DNA of 64,000 nucleotides from Bacteroides salyersiae WAL 10018 = DSM 18765 = JCM 12988 (GTDB lineage Bacteria; Bacteroidota; Bacteroidia; Bacteroidales; Bacteroidaceae). This document shows, one piece after another, positions 1 through 8,537 of the stretch. The notes under the pieces are model-generated. The model saw only the letters and a program-made list of their open reading frames with translations, was not told where the DNA came from and did not search any database. Within the stretch, counting starts at the first letter, position 1, and each line of letters starts with the position of its first letter. The position numbers and the translations under genes were made by a program. Location of the stretch: assembly GCF_000381365.1 (NCBI RefSeq), contig NZ_KB905467.1, forward strand, positions 1,480,644 to 1,544,643, written 5' to 3'.

Positions 1-1108
1 TAATAAAAAACAGCAGGCGAATCATCCACAAAAAGAATAACTCAGTAGGCAAATTTCCATTCGCATCTCTTTTCCAAACTGCATATTCGAGAATACGATA
101 GTTCTGTATGAAGTGATTTCCTTTATTTGATGTCTGCCGAAAATCCTGAATAATCTTTCCTCTCTCAGTAGCCAAAGAATCACGTGTATCCCGATTATGA
201 GCCAAACGTTCAGATTCCCTTACATAGTCCGTGGTATTTTGAGCAATCTGTCCCTCTGCAATAGAGCGTTCCCCTTCAAGTTCTTTAATCCTTTTATTGA
301 TTTTATCATTCCATGCTTTCTTCTCATTTTCCATTGTGCGCCAATGTGGGCGTCTTAAATCTTTTAGACGAGTTATTTCACTAGTATATATAGCAGAGTC
401 TATAGCGTTCTTTGCATTCGCCAGATTCCTTTGTGTGGCATTGATCTGATTATTATAATTGTTGTACTGGTTCTGGGCAGTTGTAAACGTATTTGTTGTT
501 GGTTTATTCAATTTGTTTCGCTCTGCCTGAATCTGTGCATTCAATGAACTGACATTGCCCCTTAAACCTATATTTAGGCTATCCAGTCTGCTCATCGTCG
601 AAGTAGACAAATCAATCTCGCCACTCAAAACTCCTTCTTCTCTATGAGCACGTGTACTTTCTGATAGTTCCTTAGCCGAACTTTCATCAAAAAAGAATTT
701 TTGTTCTGCGATGAAGTCCTCGAAAATAACCAACTCTAATGGAATCGATACCATAAAAGCAATGATGCATGCCAATGCAGAACGAGAGAGCAGGGGTACC
801 CAGAACTTCTGTTTCTTGGCTGATGGATCTTTCTTTAATGTAATGACAAGACTCCGGTCGATACAGAAAATCAACAAAGACCATATTAAACCAAACAGCA
901 TTGCCCAGCCTAAACTTCCGGAAGATTCGTCGCCGCTCTGTGTAAAATACCACGCTGCAGATGTTCCCGCACAAAAAGCAATAAACGCAGTCATCAGAAT
1001 TGTCGCACCAATGGCAGAAAACTTTTTATGGTCTGTTCTGCATTTTTCAAAAATATCCAATTCTGCTCCGGCAACAGTCCACAGAAATCTTTGAAATTTA
1101 TTTCCCAT
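1..1108 (-). CDS. DUF4407 membrane protein (3' end outside window)
   Basis: Open frame on the minus strand from an ATG at 1106-1108 to the window edge, about 369 residues visible and no stop. The N-terminus (MGNKFQRFLWTVAGAEL, then a KCRTDHKKFSAIGATIL stretch) is typical of DUF4407 proteins. Hydrophobic segments lie near residues 31-54, 66-85 and 107-129. A long charged, coiled-coil-like region follows, and the last visible residues enter another hydrophobic segment, as in the family's four-helix plan. It overlaps the upstream gene's stop by 11 nt, so it belongs to the island operon. DUF4407 has no established biochemical function as far as I know. An envelope role alongside the MotA/MotB-like pair is inference. 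Confidence 0.85.
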   Translation of the reverse strand, partial: MGNKFQRFLWTVAGAELDIFEKCRTDHKKFSAIGATILMTAFIAFCAGTSAAWYFTQSGDESSGSLGWAMLFGLIWSLLIFCIDRSLVITLKKDPSAKKQKFWVPLLSRSALACIIAFMVSIPLELVIFEDFIAEQKFFFDESSAKELSESTRAHREEGVLSGEIDLSTSTMSRLDSLNIGLRGNVSSLNAQIQAERNKLNKPTTNTFTTAQNQYNNYNNQINATQRNLANAKNAIDSAIYTSEITRLKDLRRPHWRTMENEKKAWNDKINKRIKELEGERSIAEGQIAQNTTDYVRESERLAHNRDTRDSLATERGKIIQDFRQTSNKGNHFIQNYRILEYAVWKRDANGNLPTELFFLWMIRLLFFI

Positions 1109-1604
1109 ATATCTCTTCCTTTTTATTTATACACAAGTATGTAGTATAACTTTTCTTATATAATTGTATCGTTAATGTCCAATATATCAGACTTACCAAT
1201 ATGCCAAAAGCCAAAGGCAAAATCATATTTTCAATTGACCAATAAATGTCAATTGCCTTCTTACCGTAGTTGGATAAGAGTGTCCAATCTAAATTTAGAT
1301 AGATATATAGCATTGCAGGCAATAGCCCAATTAAAAGACATAGAAATGCTCCAATCCATTTTATGATTACGAGACGGTCTCTATAATCAATAAAATGTTT
1401 AATTGCCGTATAAAGCAGCCATACAGATCCTACGCTCATTATCAAACCAATCGAAACAAATAATCTTATTGTCCAACTAGGTGCTATTATCGCAAGAATG
1501 GCATTTATACCTATGATAGCAAATAGAACGATGCTCAAAATCACCGTTGCATTGTGCAACAAGGCTTTGTACTCATTCGTAATATACTTATCAGCACTAT
1601 TCAT
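1098..1604 (-). CDS. Four-helix membrane protein, unknown function
   Basis: 168 residues with hydrophobic segments near residues 20-40, 47-67, 80-105 and 130-150, and short polar tails. I do not recognise the family and see no catalytic motif. Its ATG overlaps the last base of the preceding zinc-ribbon gene's stop (TAATG arrangement), and its own stop overlaps the DUF4407 start by 11 nt, so translation is probably coupled. Being placed between a zinc-ribbon protein and DUF4407 suggests it is a membrane partner in the same assembly; that is inference from context only. Confidence 0.7.
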   Translation of the reverse strand: MNSADKYITNEYKALLHNATVILSIVLFAIIGINAILAIIAPSWTIRLFVSIGLIMSVGSVWLLYTAIKHFIDYRDRLVIIKWIGAFLCLLIGLLPAMLYIYLNLDWTLLSNYGKKAIDIYWSIENMILPLAFGILVSLIYWTLTIQLYKKSYTTYLCINKKEEIYGK

Positions 1605-2641
1605 TATAGTTTTATCTTTAGGGATAAAATATTCTTCAATCTATTCCAAAGCCCCTTTTCAAACATCTTTTTTGTAATACCCTGTTCCGTTGGGGAGAGC
1701 ATCCATCTATCCAAATCAGTTTCTTTAATAGATGTTATGAGTGGGGTTAAATCTATTTCGCAGTTTGGAATTTGCAATCTTGATAAACTGTCTGATACTT
1801 TGACATCAAGTTTCGGAAGTGAACGTACTCCAACGCTTAACATTTGCTCCTTAATTGATATCGCATTGCTTGCTACCAAACGATATGTTATGGCCCTATT
1901 GGGGAATACTTTGATGGAAGTTTGTTGGGTAACATCAATATCATTAGGATAGAGCATTATATTATCTGCGTTTGCAACGTTCCATCTTAACTCCACGGGC
2001 TGGGACTCTAAGGTGTGTGGCATATCTGACGAGAAATCATTGATAGCAACCTCTCTTAATACTCTAATTGTTATCTCCTTAGAAATTGATATTTGTTCAT
2101 CAACTGCAAATACAATAAGAGTATATGTTGTATCTTTTGTAGGAGTTACTTCTAATTCGGTAAATATTGATACATCTATCTCATCGACATCAGACTTAAG
2201 CAAAATCTTTTTAGCATAATCCACACTCCAAGATAGTCTTGTCGTTTTGCCCGCCTTTATATTAGAGTGAGAAGAAGAAAAACGACGGATGCTTGGAGAT
2301 GAGTATGGTACAACCTTCACTGATTGTTTTACCAAATCATAATCGTTATATACAATTAGGTAAAGTTCTAATGCCTTCTCAACAACCAGCTCTACATCTT
2401 TATACAATGTTACATCTTTGCCAGCCAGTTCAATCTTGGTATAATTTTCGGCATCCCACTCAATGTAGATTTTACTACCTATAACATATTGTAGTTCCTT
2501 AATCCGAAAATATTTGATCTCAGGCTTAAGAGATAAACCATTCTTAGTCGCCTCTGAAAACTCGTATCGACATTTGCGACAAAAGTTTGCAGCTATCGGA
2601 TTTTCGGCATTACATTCGGGACATTTTTTCATTTCGCTCAT
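1604..2641 (-). CDS. Zinc-ribbon protein with tandem Ig-like beta-sandwich repeats
   Basis: 345 residues. A zinc ribbon at the N-terminus has Cys 7, 10, 21 and 24 in the island's recurrent CPxC-ENP-FCRKC pattern. About three repeats of roughly 85 residues follow, each with a pattern like LSWSV, then charged strands, then TTYTLI, resembling Ig-like or filamin-type beta sandwiches. No signal peptide or membrane segment is seen, so it is probably cytoplasmic. The C-terminal 70 residues are helical and polar. There are 7 nt to the upstream zinc-ribbon gene and a 1-nt overlap with the next gene. A scaffold or adaptor role is inferred from the zinc ribbon plus repeats; no enzyme motif is visible. 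Confidence 0.7.
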   Translation of the reverse strand: MSEMKKCPECNAENPIAANFCRKCRYEFSEATKNGLSLKPEIKYFRIKELQYVIGSKIYIEWDAENYTKIELAGKDVTLYKDVELVVEKALELYLIVYNDYDLVKQSVKVVPYSSPSIRRFSSSHSNIKAGKTTRLSWSVDYAKKILLKSDVDEIDVSIFTELEVTPTKDTTYTLIVFAVDEQISISKEITIRVLREVAINDFSSDMPHTLESQPVELRWNVANADNIMLYPNDIDVTQQTSIKVFPNRAITYRLVASNAISIKEQMLSVGVRSLPKLDVKVSDSLSRLQIPNCEIDLTPLITSIKETDLDRWMLSPTEQGITKKMFEKGLWNRLKNILSLKIKL

Positions 2642-2648
2642 AATGCCT

Positions 2649-4085
2649 TTAGTTATTGGTTAGAGTAAAGGAATAATATTGAGATTCTGCGACAGAAATT
2701 GCCGATGATGTAGAATATTCCCATATTTTACAATAGAATTTCAAATTGTGCTTACCAGTCCCAACTTCCAACTCATTATATGGCATGAATATTTCGACAT
2801 CTGTATACGAACTGCTATCATAGTTAGGTTTTATTGTTTTGTGAGTTGCCGCTTGATTATCTGATGTAGCATAACTTCCATTAGTATCTTTGACCCTATT
2901 GCCATTCTCATAGTAGAAATATACGGCACAAGAACCATCTATACCCTTCATGTTTTGCACCGAGAAGTCTACAAGAATTTTCATTCCCTTCACACCATTT
3001 TTAAATACATTATGCTCAACTGTTACATCCTTAATTTGGCCTGTGATTTTTTGAGCAACCTGAATAAGATTGATTTTGACTTCCATTCCTTCAGATTTGA
3101 CCTTAAACCAATCTGTACGCTCTGTTCGTTTAGGGTTCTCTTCATATGAAATAGTAAATGACTCCGTGCCTTGAGTAATAACCCTGAACCAAGATGACAA
3201 AGAGTTAATTTCGTAACTATCCGCATCTGTATTTACTTGATAAGTGATTTGTCCTGATGAAGCACTGAGGTTGCTATCAACAACTTTCTTATCATTAACC
3301 AATAATCGTTGAGGTTTATATACTGCTTGATCCAAGCACATTGTCACCTCGTCATTCCTGGTTTTGATACGAATGTTTGCAGTTCTATTGCTCTGTCTAT
3401 TTTTAGTTGCCTTAATTATAAAATACGAGTCATTCTTTTCTAATGTGCACCATTTAGGCAAATCCAAGACTTCATATTCTGATGCATTTGTCTTGACATC
3501 ATACATAAGAGAGGCTCCATGAGTTGGAATATTAACTGTTCGTCCCTCGTTGGAACCATTTATCAATAGATATGACTTATACCCGAAGATATTAGACAAG
3601 AATCTTTCTCCACTATAGTTGCGGTCCTCCAATCGATATGCATAATGGAGAGAAAAGGCTGAAATTATTATGAATACTATAAGGAGAATAATAGTAACTA
3701 CATTTGTTGCTGATGTTACCGTTCTTTCTACGACCTTATCCTTGTAGATGGTTTGAGAATCATATACAACATTGACTTCTTTAACATCGAATGATGTAGT
3801 ATTATCTACACGCAATAATATCATTTGGCTATCTTTTACAGTCGCGATAAACCTATTTTGTCCTGTTACATCTCGCCCATTAATAGTTACCTTATCCGCG
3901 TTTATTGCATTCCATTCAACAAGGAACTTTCCATTAGATTGTTTCTTTATAGCAAAGTTTTCAATATGACACATATGACTTTTCCCGGGCTTGGTATGCT
4001 CGGGAAACCGTGTACCACATTTTCTGCAATAACTTGCAGATTCTGGATTGGACGTTTTACATGAAGGACATTCCTTTGATGTCAT
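2649..4085 (-). CDS. Zinc-ribbon transmembrane protein with two BACON-like domains
   Basis: 478 residues. Order: zinc ribbon (Cys 6, 9, 20, 23), a beta domain about 40-110 resembling the first sandwich of the neighbouring 345-residue protein, one membrane helix at about 128-148, then two BACON-like repeats (about 175-255 and 260-345, each with a key Trp, an R-T/N strand and a closing DQA or QVA), and a C-terminal beta domain containing a VKGMKI motif. With the zinc ribbon inside, the BACON repeats would face the periplasm. BACON domains are usually found on secreted Bacteroidota glycan enzymes, so their use here on a signal-anchor protein is unusual. The gap to the MotA-like gene is 1 nt. Function unknown; likely a cross-membrane sensor or tether. 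Confidence 0.75.
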   Translation of the reverse strand: MTSKECPSCKTSNPESASYCRKCGTRFPEHTKPGKSHMCHIENFAIKKQSNGKFLVEWNAINADKVTINGRDVTGQNRFIATVKDSQMILLRVDNTTSFDVKEVNVVYDSQTIYKDKVVERTVTSATNVVTIILLIVFIIISAFSLHYAYRLEDRNYSGERFLSNIFGYKSYLLINGSNEGRTVNIPTHGASLMYDVKTNASEYEVLDLPKWCTLEKNDSYFIIKATKNRQSNRTANIRIKTRNDEVTMCLDQAVYKPQRLLVNDKKVVDSNLSASSGQITYQVNTDADSYEINSLSSWFRVITQGTESFTISYEENPKRTERTDWFKVKSEGMEVKINLIQVAQKITGQIKDVTVEHNVFKNGVKGMKILVDFSVQNMKGIDGSCAVYFYYENGNRVKDTNGSYATSDNQAATHKTIKPNYDSSSYTDVEIFMPYNELEVGTGKHNLKFYCKIWEYSTSSAISVAESQYYSFTLTNN

Positions 4086-4086
4086 G

Positions 4087-5508
4087 TTACTTTAAACTTG
4101 ATGCAATAGTTTCACAATCCCAGAAGCCATAATTACACTTACGGCAAAAATTGGCATCTATTGGATTTTCCGCACTGCAATTAGGGCATTCTTTAGTGCC
4201 ATTCTTATCGTTAATCTTGACCTTTTTATGAACTCGCCTCCATTGAGTTAACTCATAACGGAGCTGCTGATTCTTTTTAACAATCTCATCCAATGTTTTA
4301 AGTACCTCGGTCAATTTTTCACTATTCTGTTCTGAAGCAGACACACTGTCTTCAGAATGTTTAATGTGCTCTTGCAAAACAGGGATAAGCTTATTCAACT
4401 GCTCAACCATTGCTTCATAGTCACCGATAGACTTATTGACTGCCGATACAAGGTTATTTATATCAGCACTCAACGTTGCTGATACCCTTTCCATTGAATT
4501 GGATTGTGACTTAAGGCTGCTTTCAAGTAAAGTAATAATTCTTTGTATTTCAGATTGTGTCGTATTAAGAGTGTCTGAGCAATTCTGGCTTGTAGCAGCA
4601 GCCAACCTACTTTCAAAAGTACAAACTCTTTCAAGAAGTTGGTTAGTAAATGCATCATTACCCTCCAGTAATTGGTTATACTTCTCAATAATTGCTTTCC
4701 GCAATACTTCTATCATTTCAATTTTCATCTCATCTACGCTCTCTGGAACGTTATTCAGAAATGATTTTATATCATTAGCAACTTCATCAAGTTTCTCTTT
4801 CTCTGTTTTTAAATATGCTTGCACTGATTCAGAGTGAGAGAGCAATAACGTATTTATACGTCTGTTTATCTCCTCGTTCGTTTCTGCTAACACCTGTGTG
4901 ACATTATGTACATACTCATCGGATAATATTTTTACCTGCTCTTTGTTTGATTCATATATCCTACTATAAAATGCGTCTAATTGGTGTATATAGTTGTTCA
5001 AAAACGATTTTATATTCGCTTCTTGATTTTGGGAAACCTTTATCAACTGTAACAATGATACTTTTATATCGTTCAAAACCAGTTCGGGAGATTTCTCATT
5101 GCCTACTGTTCTTCGATAAAACTCATCCTCTTCCTTTTCCTCATATGCGTAGATAATCTTTATAGCGACAGAACAAACTACCGCACCAATAATACCTATT
5201 ATAGATGTGGTAAATGCTGGTATTATATTTTTCACTAAAGTATCAACATCACTCAGTGAGTTTGTGCCGCTACTATCCAAGCTGACCACAATCGCAATAA
5301 AGGTTCCTAATATACCCAACGATGTCCACACGTTAGGCACATAGTTAAGCAGTTGTTTTGACCTTAACTTTGTAAAATACAATGCAAAGAAAACTGCTGT
5401 GATTGATAGTCCTGTTAATGTAACTATAAGATTCAACTCATCATTGATGGTAGAGATGTTTTCTGTTACTGAGTTTGACACTTCTTGTATGTTAATGGTT
5501 TCATCCAT
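4087..5508 (-). CDS. MotA/TolQ/ZorA-like channel protein with coiled coil and C-terminal zinc ribbon
   Basis: 473 residues. Membrane helices lie at about 27-46, 61-77 and 97-120. The second carries TSLGILGTFIAIVVSL, the signature of the MotA/TolQ/ExbB superfamily and of ZorA. A long cytoplasmic coiled coil (about 140-430) follows, as in ZorA, where a long tail projects into the cytoplasm. The C-terminus has a zinc ribbon (Cys 441, 444, 455, 458) of the same type that other island proteins carry at their N-termini; I do not recall this in canonical ZorA. The next gene (6 nt before it) is a MotB/OmpA-like partner, so the two probably form an ion-driven inner-membrane motor anchored to peptidoglycan. 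No flagellar genes are near, so it is not a flagellar stator. Confidence 0.85.
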   Translation of the reverse strand: MDETINIQEVSNSVTENISTINDELNLIVTLTGLSITAVFFALYFTKLRSKQLLNYVPNVWTSLGILGTFIAIVVSLDSSGTNSLSDVDTLVKNIIPAFTTSIIGIIGAVVCSVAIKIIYAYEEKEEDEFYRRTVGNEKSPELVLNDIKVSLLQLIKVSQNQEANIKSFLNNYIHQLDAFYSRIYESNKEQVKILSDEYVHNVTQVLAETNEEINRRINTLLLSHSESVQAYLKTEKEKLDEVANDIKSFLNNVPESVDEMKIEMIEVLRKAIIEKYNQLLEGNDAFTNQLLERVCTFESRLAAATSQNCSDTLNTTQSEIQRIITLLESSLKSQSNSMERVSATLSADINNLVSAVNKSIGDYEAMVEQLNKLIPVLQEHIKHSEDSVSASEQNSEKLTEVLKTLDEIVKKNQQLRYELTQWRRVHKKVKINDKNGTKECPNCSAENPIDANFCRKCNYGFWDCETIASSLK

Positions 5509-5514
5509 AGGTCA

Positions 5515-6306
5515 TTACTTTGAGATTATTCTAAATTCAATTCTTCGTGACATTGGGTCTAAAGAGACATCATATATATTATTCTTCTGTACTCGATCTG
5601 AGAATGAGTAACCAACACTAATCACTTGCTTCTGGACAAACTCTTTTTGTTCGGAGCTTAAGTTGCAGTTATTAAATATATAACTATATACAAGGTTTGC
5701 ACGTCCCGATGATAATTCGAGGTTTCGTATGTATCCGTAATCCGTTCCTCTCTCTCCATCCCATAAGGGGTCAGTATGTCCCTCAATGCGTAGCTCTATG
5801 TTTTTCCTGTTCTGTTCTTTCCATATTGTCATTGTCCTGGAAATTAAAGATGAACCAATATGTCGCAGATAATTCTTCAATTCTTTTTGCATTATTGGTT
5901 CGTTTCTTTGAACGAACAAATCTTTTCTGATATCCCTATTGGTCAATATGATACTACCCCTAATTGTATCAAAAGTGACTTTGACATACTCATCATATAC
6001 AAATACATCGTGGTATCGTCGGATTAGATTCTTCAAGTTGTTTTGTTTCAGGGAATCTATAATATCCGCCTGTTGTTCCAAATCTAAACTTGCACGTTCG
6101 AGCGAAGCCAAGGCTTCTTCATACAATTTTTGTTTTACAACAGCTTCCTGCTGTGCTTTTTCTGCCTCAGCAACCTTGTCGTTATAATGATTGTAAAGAA
6201 TAGCACTCAATATAATGAATACAACAAGGAAACCAGACATTAGGTCTGTATAACTCATCCAAAAGTTATGCTCTTCTCCAAAATCTTTCTTAAAAAGTTT
6301 TTTCAT
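5515..6306 (-). CDS. MotB/ZorB-like OmpA-domain protein
   Basis: 263 residues. A single membrane helix begins at about residue 19 with SYTDLMSGFLVVF. Asp21 sits where MotB, TolR and ZorB carry their proton- or ion-binding Asp. A short coiled coil follows, then an OmpA-like peptidoglycan-binding domain (about 115-260) with IEGHTD and a downstream LSSGRANLVYSYI segment typical of the OmpA C-terminal fold. It is placed directly upstream of the MotA-like gene, giving the stator-like pair. Its start overlaps the previous gene's stop by 4 nt. Assignment to a motor pair is strong from motifs; the link to Zorya rather than to other Tol/Exb-like systems is inference. Confidence 0.85.
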   Translation of the reverse strand: MKKLFKKDFGEEHNFWMSYTDLMSGFLVVFIILSAILYNHYNDKVAEAEKAQQEAVVKQKLYEEALASLERASLDLEQQADIIDSLKQNNLKNLIRRYHDVFVYDEYVKVTFDTIRGSIILTNRDIRKDLFVQRNEPIMQKELKNYLRHIGSSLISRTMTIWKEQNRKNIELRIEGHTDPLWDGERGTDYGYIRNLELSSGRANLVYSYIFNNCNLSSEQKEFVQKQVISVGYSFSDRVQKNNIYDVSLDPMSRRIEFRIISK

Positions 6307-7079
6307 CGCAATTTATTTCCTTTTACATCATAGTGATGCTCCGTTCCTTGTGTAGTTGCCGATGTTACTGAATTTGAAAATTGAACAATTGAATCGTACA
6401 ATACTGGAATAATAATCTTACGATAGGTAAGACTATATAGACCTTTCTTGTTGCCTTTGCTAATTTGCAGGTGCTCGTTATCAAACTTCTCTATATTTGA
6501 ATAACTTGAAGATAAAAGAACCTTATTCTTATTTTTATCAAACAGCCCTATCTTGGATTTACATGCAATGCGTACAATCTCTTTATTTACAAAGTTGCTT
6601 TCAATGTAGTCTGCATTGAGTTTATATCGCAACTTCTGTATCCACCACTTTACAATAAAGAGTGTACATAAACCTGCTATTGCTAAGCATCCTAACTCAA
6701 CTATATATTGATGATATATAAAGACTTCTTCGTAAAACCAGTGGTCTATCTTATAAAAGACTGTTCCTGTCAGTCCTGTTATTGTAGCAAACCACAATAC
6801 CACAAACGACAGACAAAGAAATAAAACAAATCTGTTCACAAAGCGAATCTTTACAACCGAAACAGGTTGGAACGATATATTCCTAAAAGTGTCAAGTGTG
6901 AACGTTTCAGTACTTGTATAAGTAGATTTTGTAAATACTTTAAATACTCTACTGATAACAGAATTTATCATTGGCTTATATCTATTTGCAGGTGCAAACG
7001 CAGTACCACATTTCCTACAAAACTTAGCGCTAGCAGGATTCTCTGCACGACACTCTGGATTAGGGCATTGTATATTCAT
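6303..7079 (-). CDS. Zinc-ribbon, two-helix membrane protein with WG-like repeats
   Basis: 258 residues. An N-terminal zinc ribbon (Cys 5, 10, 21, 24; ENP and FCRKCG) is followed by two membrane helices at about 83-107 and 125-146. The C-terminal part has KIGLFDKNKNK and KKGLYSLTYRK strand pairs that look like degenerate WG (KWGLID) repeats. Both the zinc ribbon and the repeats would be cytoplasmic if the helices form a hairpin. The 3' end overlaps the MotB-like gene by 4 nt and the 5' side is 1 nt from a smaller paralogue. WG repeats are usually protein-interaction modules. Function unknown; probably part of the same membrane assembly. Confidence 0.7.
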   Translation of the reverse strand: MNIQCPNPECRAENPASAKFCRKCGTAFAPANRYKPMINSVISRVFKVFTKSTYTSTETFTLDTFRNISFQPVSVVKIRFVNRFVLFLCLSFVVLWFATITGLTGTVFYKIDHWFYEEVFIYHQYIVELGCLAIAGLCTLFIVKWWIQKLRYKLNADYIESNFVNKEIVRIACKSKIGLFDKNKNKVLLSSSYSNIEKFDNEHLQISKGNKKGLYSLTYRKIIIPVLYDSIVQFSNSVTSATTQGTEHHYDVKGNKLR

Positions 7080-7080
7080 T

Positions 7081-7539
7081 TTATTTTAATATATTTCCTT
7101 TTAAATCTATATATGTTACTTCTGAACCTTTATGACAAACAAAATACCCCTCTGCTTTCTCTATGCGATCATATTTGCATGGAATAATTCTATTATAAAT
7201 ATCCTCCTTTCCATACCAGTGCTTTTCAATAGTCCAGTATAAAATACCCAATTTACCATCCCTTGCTATAAAGAGGTATTCAGAATCTTCTGCCTCTGAC
7301 GGGTCTTCTACATATTCTGGCTTATTAAACCAAAAGAACAACTTCTCAAACTCTGATATTGGTTTTAAATGTAACTCTGGATGTTTAAGATGGAAAGGAC
7401 AGTTATCTATTTCTTCTATGGGTACATTACTTGCGTTTTTTTTTACATCTTTCAAAAACGGTAATCCACATTTACGACAGAACTTTGCGTTATCTGGATT
7501 TTCCGTTAGACAGTTTGAGTTTGAACATTGTATTGACAT
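7081..7539 (-). CDS. Small zinc-ribbon protein with WG-like repeats
   Basis: 152 residues with an N-terminal zinc ribbon (Cys 5, 10, 21, 24) nearly identical in layout to the downstream 258-residue protein, then a soluble C-terminal part with RDGKLGILYW and a closing YIDLKGNILK strand, matching WG-like repeats. There is no membrane segment. It looks like a soluble, shortened paralogue of its neighbour. The gap to the transglutaminase-like gene is about 60 nt and AT-rich, with no clear promoter. No enzymatic motif is visible. Confidence 0.65.
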   Translation of the reverse strand: MSIQCSNSNCLTENPDNAKFCRKCGLPFLKDVKKNASNVPIEEIDNCPFHLKHPELHLKPISEFEKLFFWFNKPEYVEDPSEAEDSEYLFIARDGKLGILYWTIEKHWYGKEDIYNRIIPCKYDRIEKAEGYFVCHKGSEVTYIDLKGNILK

Positions 7540-7598
7540 ATTTTAATCAGAAAAGTTATTACGTTAATATTGTTGAAATTCACATATTAGTATTTATA

Positions 7599-8537
7599 TT
7601 ACACATAGATATCCACAAATCGATGTGTCGATGACAGTATCTCTAATGAGACATCAAAAAATTTTCTATCATATCCTTGTAATCTCTTATGGAATACTCC
7701 ATTCACAATCTGATTACCGCAATCCCAAGTATTGTCCATTAGTATCCATCGATTGTTGACTAATGATGCGGCAAATATATGATCTGCTATAATTTGATTT
7801 TGCACATTATTCCAGCAATTTCGTTTCTCTTCAGTCTTACATGTGATGCAAATAGTAGGAATATTTAACGACCTTGCTAATGCAACAGTCAAATATGTGA
7901 AATCACTGCAAACACATTTTTTCCCACATTTTATACTATCAATAGCTTTATGAGTATTTATAGCATAGTCGCCATTGTTATAACTATCCATATCATAATA
8001 TAAATTGTGTGCAATCCAATCATGAATACACAATAAACAATTGTAATCGTTGTGCGAGAACTTACATATTTCTCTGGCTAACGTATTAATTTCAGGCTTA
8101 TGACATTCTATGCTCTTTGTTGATATGGTGTATTTTAATAAATCATTTTCAGAAATAGGAATATTATTGATAAAATCCATATTCGGCTCATAACATAGTG
8201 GGAAAATAAAACTTTTGTCATCTTTACACGCATCTATCATAATGTTCTCGTGCATTAGTGCTACTTTTTGTGCCTTGCTCTTATTTGCTATGTATAGATT
8301 AATGAAATATCTTCCTTCTTTTAATGATGATATATCTAAATTGCTATTTGACCTTTTCATAGTCTTATTCAGATGTATATTTCCTAAACTCCCCTGAATT
8401 TCTACAATAAATTCATCAAAAGACGGATACCATGGTATTGAACAAAACTTAAGATACCTATCAGAAATTACTAATTCTAAGTGTTCTGAATAATATGAAG
8501 TAATAATATTCTTTGTCTTTATATTTCTATTATACAT
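7599..8537 (-). CDS. Transglutaminase-like (papain-fold) protein
   Basis: 312 residues from the ATG at 8535-8537; a GTG at 8550-8552 in the same frame would add five residues. The N-terminal half is beta-rich and unassigned. The C-terminal half carries a transglutaminase-like core: nucleophile Cys about 210 in CVCSDFTYLTVALARSLNIP, His about 253 in ADHIFAAS and Asp about 268 in WILMDNTWD, the usual Cys-His-Asp order. Such domains act as cysteine proteases, deamidases or cross-linking enzymes. No signal peptide is seen, so a cytoplasmic target is likely. It overlaps the upstream kinase stop by 8 nt. It could be an effector or a maturation protease of the island system; that is inference. Confidence 0.75.
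   Translation of the reverse strand: MYNRNIKTKNIITSYYSEHLELVISDRYLKFCSIPWYPSFDEFIVEIQGSLGNIHLNKTMKRSNSNLDISSLKEGRYFINLYIANKSKAQKVALMHENIMIDACKDDKSFIFPLCYEPNMDFINNIPISENDLLKYTISTKSIECHKPEINTLAREICKFSHNDYNCLLCIHDWIAHNLYYDMDSYNNGDYAINTHKAIDSIKCGKKCVCSDFTYLTVALARSLNIPTICITCKTEEKRNCWNNVQNQIIADHIFAASLVNNRWILMDNTWDCGNQIVNGVFHKRLQGYDRKFFDVSLEILSSTHRFVDIYV

Noticed and set aside
687..1094. Small open frames on both strands inside the first kilobase
   Set aside because: They lie inside the DUF4407 gene, whose frame is open over the whole interval and has family-typical sequence; the others are its shadows.
4087..6306. Flagellar stator MotA/MotB
   Set aside because: No flagellar genes nearby, a coiled-coil tail and zinc ribbon not found in MotA, and the apparent host group is non-flagellated.
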